Source: Ancistrus triradiatus
Lineage: Eukaryota > Chordata > Actinopteri > Siluriformes > Loricariidae
Assembly: GCA_025084515.1 (NCBI GenBank)
Contig: JAJAGP010000212.1
Location: forward strand, 516,501 to 580,500
Length of the DNA stretch: 64,000 bases
Reading direction: 5' to 3'
Translations under genes and position numbers: made by a program
Notes under the pieces: model-generated
Databases searched by the model: none
What the model was told of the DNA's origin: nothing
The model's input: the letters and a program-made list of their open reading frames with translations, nothing else
Shown: piece by piece, positions 55,858 to 64,000 of the stretch
Layout of the letters: the number at the start of each line of letters is the position of its first letter
Numbering within the stretch: the first letter of the stretch is position 1

Positions 55858-56057
55858 GCTTGAGAGCTTGTAGCTCGGTATAGCATACCGCGGATGAAGG
55901 GATTTGATCCTTCTCGACTGCGTAAATTGGGGCTTATATACCTCTCCTTACTAATATAAGCGGCAATGGCATTCGTTATGACCTTCCATCTGCTAGATTT
56001 ATGGACATACAGCATCGCCTTAGGAAAGCATCCAGCCAAAGCATCCTTTCTGAACAT
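55858..56057 (-). pseudogene. hAT-type (ZBED-like) transposase fragment
   Basis: The minus-strand frame reads KSSRWKVITNAIAAYISKE, then NLRSREGSNPFIRGML. The pattern RWxxITxAIxxYIxK followed by REG..F resembles the segment before the catalytic core in ZBED-like hAT transposases of fish. Only about 65 residues are readable and the expected downstream core is absent. Assignment is by pattern only. Confidence 0.4.
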
Positions 56058-56822
56058 GGTGACCCCAAGCTCATAACATTAGTAATACTGCTTCATTCAT
56101 CTTCAGAGGAGATTTGAAAAACACAGACTGTGCTGTTCACCAGAAGTAGTTTGAAGTTTGAGTTTAATGAATGAACATTATACTACAGCTAGTTCTGACC
56201 CTGCAATCGGATTGGCTGGGAGAAGTTCTAGGAGTGGCAAGATTGCACCATAATGGAACTCTGCCTGAAGCTCAAGTATCAAGTAACCTAGCAATGGCAC
56301 CAGCCATAATAAAGCAGGAATGTTATAATTATACACGCAAAAGTCTGCCGATATGAATTACGAGTTTATAAAGTGCTTTGTTGGTTCGGTCACCTCCATT
56401 TTCTTCAAGACGTTCTTTGTTGGTGTTAAACTCTGCATCTTTCATTAAACACAATCCATGTCTCTTCAAAAAAAATCTCAAATTGATCTGGTTTGACCTA
56501 CTATGACTATCAGTTCTAAGGGCTTATGACATATCCACAAGTCGATAGTAAGGCGGAGGAAATGAGCCAAACTTAACATGGGGGATGGTTACTAAAGAGC
56601 AAAACAGGACACAACCAGAACACCTGAGCTAGCAAAGTAAGAGAAAAAGCAGTCAGCACATTATACAGCTAATTTCATTACACAAGCCTGAACATACTGT
56701 ATAGACGTCCCTAAAATAAAAATGCTTTACCAGCAAAACCATACAAATTCACCAGTTGAATCATCACAGACCAGTACTGAACATTGAACTCAGTCTTGCT
56801 AATTATCCAACATCCAAACATA

Positions 56823-57430
56823 CAGTGGAACCACAGAATTCAAACTTAATTGCTTCCAGAAGGCCGCTTGAACTCCAATTTGTTTGAAGTCAGACAAAAA
56901 TTCTCCATAAGAAGTAATGTAAATAAGACTACTCCGTTCCTGACCCCCAAATGAATGTTTATGCTCACATTTGTATGCAATTAATGATGAAAAGCATGAA
57001 CAACGCAAAGGGATTTAATACAATAATCAATACATACATGGAATAACTGAAAATAAAGTGAAACTTTATAGCCAAAGCAACTTCGGCAGGTCTTATCACT
57101 GGGACGGCAACGCCCAGACTGAGGGAGTGTCGGAAATCTCACTTCGGAATACACTGATATGTAGTCATATAACAATAATACTGTATAATATATATAATAC
57201 CTCTATGATCGCACCAAGTTGATGTCCTTAGGTTTTATGCCAATTGGCATACCGCATTGGTGCATTATTGCCACCGACTGGACTGGATTGCATGTGTTGT
57301 CTTTGGAAAATCGCACCAGTGACTGTTTGATCTAGGACGCCCATGCCCAATGTTGGAATTTCTGTTTGAACTTGGGTTCGACGTCCGAATTGTACGAGTA
57401 AAGAGGGGTTCAAATTCCGAGGTTCCACTG
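56823..57430. mobile_element. 608-bp inverted-repeat element, CAGTGGAACC ends, TA flanks
   Basis: Left end CAGTGGAACCACAGAATTC and right end AAATTCCGAGGTTCCACTG are inverted and flanked by TA (56821-56822 and 57431-57432). The arms continue with GAACTCCAATTTG / GTCCGAATTG blocks. No transposase frame. It is a mariner/pogo-type MITE by its TA duplication and CAGTG ends. Confidence 0.75.
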
Positions 57431-57434
57431 TATG

Positions 57435-58055
57435 CGGTTTTTGCAGGGATTCCTTTAAACACTGAATTTAATACTTATAATGAAACTTGAGTTCTGAATT
57501 CCAAATTCTCAAAGCAATAGGAAAGAAACGCCAGCATGCCTGCGTGAATGGCTACCATGCTTTCATTCCGTTAGCTCCACGAACGCGTCTTGGACACACA
57601 CTTTACGCGTTTGTACGACGCTCTTGCATGGCTTGTCGCGTCAGGTTTATTGATAAATACTTCTGCGGGGACATCTTATAATCTCATCAAACTAGACAGT
57701 GTGCCTAAGCCCCACAGAAGCTAGCTTTGTTCCAGGTTTCAGTGTGATTAACATGCCTTTTGAGTCACACTTCAAAGGGCTCTGTGTTTGCAGCTTCGTC
57801 TTTCCCTCACGCACCCGAATAAAAAGAGAAGACAAAGATCCAGTGCGGTTTTATTTCCCTAAAGCTCTGACTCTAAACAACACTTAATTCAAATGCATCT
57901 AAAAATGTACCTCAGCCCTTATTTACTGCCTACTGAAGAGCCCTGAAGTGCACGAATTAATAAGAAAACCACAGCAAAGCCGCCAAAGAAGATGCGACGG
58001 CACAGCTGAGGACAAATCCAAGAATACACCAAATTATAAATTCTAACAAGTTAAA
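57435..58055. other. intronic DNA without recognised features
   Basis: The segment 57540-57670 has several CpG (CACGAACGCG, TTTACGCG, GTCGCG), more than its surroundings, but no recognised coding frame. Confidence 0.4.
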
Positions 58056-58058
58056 AAA

Positions 58059-58211
58059 CATTTAGTCATATCCAGAACGACTTACAACTGATACAGTGTA
58101 TAATCCAAGCAAACGAGGTTTTAAACAGACTTGACCGAGAGCCCAGCATTCAGAGTTTGGCAGTGCTGAGGCTTGATCCTTCTGGTCCACAGTCTAGCAC
58201 CTTAACCACTG
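58059..58211 (-). repeat. degraded V-SINE, reverse orientation
   Basis: CATTTAGTCATATCCAGAACG (degraded core), ACTTACAACTGATACAG and GTCCACAGTCTAGCACCTTAACC. Confidence 0.65.
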
Positions 58212-58524
58212 TCCAAATACTTCTGATACATCAGCAAACCCCAACATGCATGCAGAGACAGAGAAATGGTATCCAGATGCCCCTGGGATTACTCCATGTT
58301 CTTGTCTAGAACAAAAATCTACAAACAGGCTGTGATTTGTGTGATATCTTGACAGGCATCCACCAGCTTTTCTGTTTTTTACAATTTGCCATCTTTCATT
58401 TAGGTTGTGCAAACCAGTGCTTGACGGTTCACCACTGGGAATTCATTTCATCCACTGGGAATGCAATTTTAATTTTTCTTTGTTCAAATAACCCAATTTT
58501 CAAGCCAACTGTAGCTAACATGAG

Positions 58525-58945
58525 CTACAGAATCAGAATCCTACATCTCAGGTCAATTAAACAGTACCTCAGTGATATGATGGTAAGGTACATTCCCCCG
58601 AGGGCCCTCAGATCAGCTAACAGGAACATGCTGGTTGTACCAGTGGTACCAGTTTCTCATTACCACCCCAGCCTCTGGAACTCTCCTCCTGATGACCTGA
58701 GGGCTCTGGATGATCCTAACATATTTAAGAAGAGGGTTAAGACATGTTCGGGTTGGCTTTTTGCTAATGTTTTATCTGCATTTTTAAATATTTCACCCTA
58801 TTTTTTTATTGTTCTTTTACGTATCCTTTTGTTTTTAACCATTTTATTCGTATTTGTTTGTTTTTACTTCTGCTAGTGTAAAGCATTTTGTAAAACTTTG
58901 TTTGAAATAGTGCTACATAAATAAAGGTTTTTATTATTATGATAT
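58525..58945 (+). mobile_element. L2-like LINE 3' end
   Basis: In the plus-strand frame ending at 58876: PPRALRSANRNMLVVP, then PSLWNSPPDDLRALDDPNIF and KKRVKTCSGWLF. This resembles the extreme C-terminus of L2-type reverse transcriptases (RSLRS..LLVVP..LWNSLP..FKKxLKT). It is followed by TGTAAAGCATTTTG..GTGCTACATAAATAAAGG and a short TTATTATTAT tail. The copy is 5'-truncated, as LINE copies usually are. Confidence 0.65.
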
Positions 58946-59099
58946 ATTCGCCATATTATTGCATCATCTCTTCAATATATTATAGTCCATACTGTATTAC
59001 ATGTTTTATTATCAAATTGTCTCTGTGTATTGAAACTTATTATACATTTATCATTTAAGTCATTTAATTTCATTCTTGCATATATCATCTAGGACGCCC

Positions 59100-59245
59100 A
59101 ATGAGGTTGGGTCTCAGTGATGGTCCTCCTTTTTTCCTCATCAAAGTTTTGCACTGTCGCCATGGGCTTTCTCAGTTCCTTCTGTTGGCCTACATAGCTG
59201 TAAAGACAATGCCCTGTTGCTATATAAATACAATTCACTGACTTT
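59100..59245 (-). repeat. dispersed teleost repeat fragment, reversed
   Basis: TTTGCACTGTCGCCATGGGC, AGCTGTAAAGACAATG and GCTATATAAATACAATTCA match the reversed start of the dispersed family. Confidence 0.5.
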
Positions 59246-59663
59246 TTGACTTTCTTTGATGTAAGAAAAAGGCTTACGAGTACTAGAACTGCTAGATGTT
59301 GGTGCGTAGTGTGAGTGACTGTAGAATACATTTCAGAAGGACCTTTTTAGACCTGTGTGCCACACAAGCACCCATACACAAACTTATTCCACTTAATTAA
59401 TGAACACTGTGAAAAATGTGAACCTTTTTAATTCAAGTGCACCAAGTAATCCAATGTGATCGAAGGCATGAATTCAAGTGTCATGCTTTAAGACCTGTGA
59501 GTTCAGCAATCCACACAAAGGCAAACTGTAGACAAATGGAGGAACTGATTGCTAATACTCTCCCTAGGAGTGATAATTCTACAAAGAAGTCCTGCAGAAA
59601 CTCCTAGAAACTGCTAAAATCTTAGTTCATGTATCTACTGTAAGAATAAAACAGTAAAAGAGT

Positions 59664-60285
59664 TCCCAGAAGTTGAATCTGTTCATCTGGACATAGATTT
59701 TGCTGGAGAAACGTTTCGTCACTCATCTAAGTGACTTCTTCAGTGTCAGCAGTTGGAAAACTTCCCCAATCTTATATACAGCACCATTACATAACAATGG
59801 GACCGGTGATCAGTTTAATATGCAGATTGACATAGCCATTAACGACAATGGCCACGTGTGCCATTCACCCAGGATTCTGGAAGGGCTACAATGGTTCCGT
59901 TGTAAGATGGTGAGAGGTGTACTCTGAGGCCCCCTCCTCGGTTCAGGGATGGAAGTTCCTTTTTACAAAAATAGTTCTTTTACTCCGCGTTCAAACCATC
60001 GTTCCTCCCTATCAAGGATCTGCACGTCTTCATCCTTGAAAGAGTGTCCACTGGCCTGTTGGTGGGTGTAAACCACAGAGTCCTGACCTGATGAGGTAGC
60101 TCTTCTATGTTGTGCCATCCGTTTCGCCAGTGGCTGTTTGGTTTCCCCGATGTACAATTCCTGGCAATCCTCCCAGCACTTAACAGCGTAACTACATTAC
60201 TCTGTTTGTGCTGGGGGACCCGATCCTTGGGGTGGACCAGTTTCTGGCGTAGCGTGTTTTGGGGTTTGAAAGTAAAAGAGTTAAA
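59664..60285 (-). mobile_element. Penelope-like retroelement, GIY-YIG endonuclease end
   Basis: The minus-strand frame 59963-60157 reads YIGETKQPLAKRMAQHRR, then SGHSFKDEDVQILDREERWF and ERGVKE. This shows the YIG, Arg/His and Glu landmarks of the GIY-YIG endonuclease that closes Penelope-like proteins. Just upstream, in a shifted frame, FKPQNTLRQKLVHPKDRVP matches the linker before it. Downstream reads LNRGGGLRVHLSPSYN across frameshifts, then the tail with GATGAGTGACGAAACGTTTC. The reverse transcriptase is absent. Inactive 5'-truncated copy. Confidence 0.78.
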
Positions 60286-60289
60286 GATA

Positions 60290-61065
60290 TGGAGATGTAG
60301 ATAGACGGCTTTCTTACAATACACACAAAACATGCAAATCTCCATAAAGGTGCAGCTCAGTTCTGTTTGGATAGACAAAAGAAACTGGGCATTAACAACT
60401 AAGACCTCATCCCATGGTTTGGGGCTATATGCTGCCTCGTGGCTGGACAGCTTTATCACTGAGGAAACAATGGCTTAAGAAGTAAATCCAGAAATGTGGA
60501 GGTAATGTTTAAGTTCAGTTTATTTGTATAGTTGAAGTAACATCACAAGAGCATAAACCCTATATGAGGGTAGTTATTCATCACCTGAAGATTAATAGAA
60601 CATGCAGTAAGATAATGGTTCAAACAAAATCTTATCTTATTGCGTCTTCAAAAAAACTCATAGTACAGATCTCAACCCTTAGACCTGAGGACAAAGAGGT
60701 TCCACCAATGTTAGATATGGGAGGTGAGAATTTTGGCAGTAATTAATGCAGAAAGCCATGTAGTTCCCATTTTTCTTGCAACTGTAAGCGTATGTATATG
60801 GACATCAACATGGAGTTCTATAATTTACACAGCTCACTTCTCCACCATCAGCAGTCGAAGATTTTCCCACCTCTGTCAACTGCTGGTCTAAAATTAAAGG
60901 TGTGTCGTGATGCCTTAGGCGTTATAGCAACGTCAGTGGGTGAGCAGTCATTGTTGATTTAAAGAAGGATTTTTTTTTTACTGCAGGAAAGCTGTTGGGT
61001 TATTGGAGGTTTTTTTGCGTCACTGCAATATTCTTTGTTAAACACATCTGCAGTGTGGCTGCATT
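60290..61065. other. intronic DNA without recognised features
   Basis: Only a weak GTTCAGTTTATTTGTATAG near 60512, which may be the start of a further dispersed-repeat copy. Confidence 0.4.
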
Positions 61066-61069
61066 TCTC

Positions 61070-61460
61070 AATGACACTGTAAAAAATATGCATATCAGCA
61101 TTTAGTCTGATACACAGAGTCACTTTAGGGTCTTGAGTCTTCAGCGGGAAAGTCCTTGGCAGCATGTCATCCCCAGCCAACTGGAGGAGAGAGGGAATTA
61201 CTGCTCTCTGCCGTGGTCCAGGCATGGTGGGTCTGGAGCTGATGATGAAATTAACACTACCTGAGACAGATGCATTGGACTCAACTGGCCTCAACAACAA
61301 TTTCCGAGTCCACCTTACCCCGAATCCCAATGATGTCCAGCCTGAGATAGTCTCGAGTACTACAACACTAGTGGCTACAACTAAATGCTCCTGCTTTACC
61401 AAGTTATTCACCATAACGATCTCTGCCATGCCTTAATGATCTTGTCCCCACGCCTAAATT
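61070..61460 (+). repeat. dispersed teleost repeat, distal half
   Basis: CTGATACACAGAGTCACTTTAG, GTCTTCAGCGGGAAAGTCC, CCCCAGCCAACTGGAGGAG, GGGTCTGGAGCTGATGATG, CCGAGTCCACCTTACCCCG and TCGAGTACTACAAC. It is the best preserved distal part of the family. The open frames on both strands are artefacts. Confidence 0.7.
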
Positions 61461-61464
61461 TTAA

Positions 61465-62300
61465 AAATGGATGTGACCAGCAGGGCTCTGCACTGTGCTA
61501 GCCAGGCCTCAGCTGCTCGCTTTCATTAGAGTCTTATACAGCTTGTCTTAAGGGAAAATAATCCGAACCACACTTCAGTAGCAGTGGTTGAACTAAATAG
61601 TATTCTCTACAGACAACAAGAGCTACAGGAACATCTACACGCTACTGAAAGTTAACAGGATAACCAAGACACTGTGGTAGCAGCTGTATGCTCTGTGATA
61701 AATAAGAATGAATAGAGAGATCTAGGGTGAGGGACTCAAAGGAGAATCAGAGGCTTATCGTCTGTGTTCACCGTTAGTGCCAGGTACAGTGTATAGCTGG
61801 GGAGATACAGAACGTGATTTGCTCTCTACAATTTGACATTCTGAAGGTGACCATCAAATCAGGGACAAAAACGAATGAATTCTTCACATATCTGCCCCAG
61901 TGACAAAGCCACAAAAGAGCCTCCTACAGCACAGTGGCAGAACGTTTGGCACAGAGTAGAAGTACAGTTCCAGCATTCTGTTGTTTCTTACATCTGTTGC
62001 TGCTATTGATCTTGGGATTTGATCAAGATTGACACCAACAGAATCTCATGTTACTTGAGGACATGGCTAATTAGTTAAACTAACTTTACTGGTTAAAGTA
62101 TGAAATGACTAAAATTGGTTTAAGCAATTCTACCACAGAAGAATCTCAGGATTGGAAGGGGTCACTATTGCAGTACTGGGTGATGCAGCACAGGGCAGTT
62201 TATTTAGTGCATCACTGACTGTACCTGTAACAGAAGAAAGGTTACAACTGCACTCGTCACGCACTCAAACTGGGGCGGTTTAAAGAAACCAATTAACTTA
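61465..62300. other. intronic DNA without recognised features
   Basis: No supported structure. Confidence 0.4.
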
Positions 62301-62309
62301 ACCTTTTGA

Positions 62310-62430
62310 TTATGGGAGGAAAACGGAGTCCCTGGAAAAAAACCATTTCAGACATGGGGAGAACAAATTTCACTGGCAGAGTCCAGGTTCTTGTCCGAAC
62401 TGAGGACTAACCACCAAGTTCTCTCGCCCC
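62310..62430 (-). repeat. tRNA-like SINE family 2, reversed fragment
   Basis: GAGGAAAACGGAGTCCCTGG, ACATGGGGAGAACAAATTTC and TCTTGTCCGAACTGAGG. Confidence 0.5.
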
Positions 62431-62814
62431 CTTTTCTACCCTATGTGAATGTAATACCACTTGGCATGGACACAGCCAACCATACAAGATTCTGACCTTC
62501 TTAACATTCCATGGTGGTTTAGTTACCGAGACGCCTCGCATTTCAATGAGAGTTCAAGTAGCATCGGATCAGAGATACACATCATTAATAATCATCTGAA
62601 AATGTCAAGGCACGTGTACTACCACAGCCTGACCTTTGCCCGCTGTCATCGCCTTTCCTGACCGCAGTAACCTGAACGTAGTAACTGAAGAAAAACTTCA
62701 CTCTCCTCCGTGACAATTAACTGATAGAGTTCAATGAACAGGGCTTGTATTCAAACTGTTAACAGAATATTCTCTAACACTGAATGCTGTTTATTAATTA
62801 ACCTTTTGTTATCC

Positions 62815-63020
62815 AGGCACAGCAAGAGGAGAATGGGTTGCCCATTTGAGCTGGGTTTCGTTCAGTGTCTCTTCCTTATTGGTATCAGCGAGATTTTTCT
62901 TCCCACTGTTGCCTCTGGCTAGATAATTTTGGGTTTAGACTTGGATTTAGTTAAGCTGCTTGAGAGACAATGTCGGTTGTAAAAAGCACTATGCAAATAA
63001 ACTGAACTGAATTGAATTCA
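62815..63020 (-). repeat. dispersed teleost repeat, reversed, with end
   Basis: TTTTTCTTCCCACTGTTGCC, CTGCTTGAGAGACAATGTCGG, AAAAGCACTATGCAAATAAA and then CTGAATTGAATTC, the reversed 5' signature of the family including its GAATT-rich edge. Confidence 0.6.
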
Positions 63021-63024
63021 AACA

Positions 63025-63940
63025 ATGGCATAGTTCAGATCAGAAAAGAGGTACAAATCAGGTGACAAATCTTAGATTAAAAGGTATCTTTGGGGCAGTA
63101 AGATTGAAAAAACCCCTCAAAATCTGACTTTCAGTTCCAATTTGGTACACTTTCATATTTGCCATTGAAATCCAATACATGGCAACGTGACTCAATATGA
63201 ACAGCCAGATCTGAATTCATGCAACTTTTCCCTCATTCCAACTCGACATTCACTATAAATGTGTGCTGAGGAGAAGGGAAAGTGGACGACAGCAGTGAGA
63301 GAGGTCTTCAGTGGTGGGATAGCGAGATACCAGACCTCAAATATTTGGGGTGATGTCTCTGTGCAAAGAAAATTAGAAGACATCGTACCAGCTTTCTAAT
63401 GTCTAAAGGACATTTCTAATGAAATGGCTGAACACGACCACAGGAGAACGTGACTGGTGTCAAAGGAAACCAAAAAGCTTAAAAGCAAAGTTGAAGGAAA
63501 CCAAGGACGCAAACCAAAGAAGTGGTTGTGGCCGAGTTATGTGTCATTTTTAATATGACTGTTAAAGAAGTGTTGCTGTTGACTCTTGATTGTTTACCTC
63601 TGGATGAGTGGGTTGCATGAAACATTTCTCTTTAGCTTGGGGGCATCAACTGTTCAGATTTCGTTACATTTAGGTTACATTCAAAAGATCGTCTAAACAG
63701 TCTAAATATAAATTGGATTTGGGCCACTTTTGAAAGGGTTAAACCGTGTTCCTGCTGGCAGAATCAGAAGAGAACTGGCAATATGAAGATCTGTAAGGTT
63801 GATCCAATTCCACTTCTCTTAATATGACCTCAAAGCTCTGACTAAAGTTGTCCCTATAAAGTTGTCAAGTAAAGAAATGTGAAGCATTACAACAGGATTG
63901 CGACAGGCTTAACAACAGAACGGAGCAATTTTTATAGCAA
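63025..63940. other. intronic DNA without recognised features
   Basis: No supported coding or repeat structure. Confidence 0.4.
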
Positions 63941-63944
63941 CTTC

Positions 63945-64000
63945 AAGAGCAGAGACTGTCACAAAGTAGCCAAATGAGCAAAGCCAGGGCAACAGTGGCA
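63945..64000 (+). repeat. dispersed teleost repeat, cut by window end
   Basis: GACTGTCACAAAGTAGCC and AGCCAGGGCAACAGTGGCA match the core and run off the end. Confidence 0.55.

Larger units (their letters stand above)
46386..64000 (-). other. syt9: syt9 intron upstream of the transmembrane exon (partial)
   Basis: Transcript-upstream sequence of the transmembrane exon. SYT9 has a separate N-terminal coding exon in other vertebrates, and no matching frame is visible here, so this is taken as part of a long first intron. If the first exon or promoter lies here I have missed it. Confidence 0.6.

Overview
The window looks like teleost fish nuclear DNA, and a catfish- or characin-like ostariophysan is plausible. 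It is AT-rich, carries one vertebrate gene with spliced exons, and is packed with fish-type transposable elements: several Tc1/mariner lineages, tRNA-headed V-SINEs, hAT remnants, a Penelope-like element and an L2-like LINE tail. The species call is an inference from repeat content. One assembly gap of 100 N lies at 15546-15645.

One protein-coding gene is recognisable, on the minus strand: synaptotagmin-9 (syt9). Three internal exons are visible, in transcript order. The transmembrane exon is at 46019-46385, the linker plus C2A exon at 44571-45117, and the first C2B exon at 18847-18967. Splice sites and phases fit together exactly (CG|G for Arg, then phase 0, then G| of the Asp codon). The intron between the first two is 901 bp and the next is about 25.6 kb. 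I found neither the first coding exon (expected above 46385) nor the rest of C2B (expected below 18847), so both probably lie outside the window. On this reading the whole 64 kb is syt9 intron apart from about 1 kb of coding sequence.

Layout along the + strand: 1-18.8 kb is intron below the C2B exon, with Tc1 elements at 1.4, 3.5, 6.3-8.0, 12.9 and 14.4 kb, a pogo/Tigger-type element at 13.5-14.1 kb, SINEs and the gap. From 19 to 44.5 kb is the giant intron, which holds a hAT remnant with a nested Tc1 derivative, a zinc-finger-like ORF, a cluster of three related Tc1 copies (25.0-31.3 kb), a 0.5-kb tandem duplication (32.6-33.6 kb) and foldback elements. From 46.4 to 64 kb is the intron upstream of the transmembrane exon. 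It holds a dispersed repeat within about 10 bp of that exon's 3' splice site, a hAT-like element with a nested SINE, a nearly complete Tc1 copy (50.3-51.9 kb), a hAT transposase-like fragment, a 0.6-kb inverted-repeat element, an L2-like LINE end and a Penelope GIY-YIG fragment.

I see no bacterial-type system, operon or CRISPR array. The most interesting signals are a two-family chimeric Tc1 element flanked by TA, two head-to-head Tc1 copies that could fold into long double-stranded RNA within the syt9 pre-mRNA, the repeat abutting a splice acceptor, and a few short exon-like open frames I could not name.
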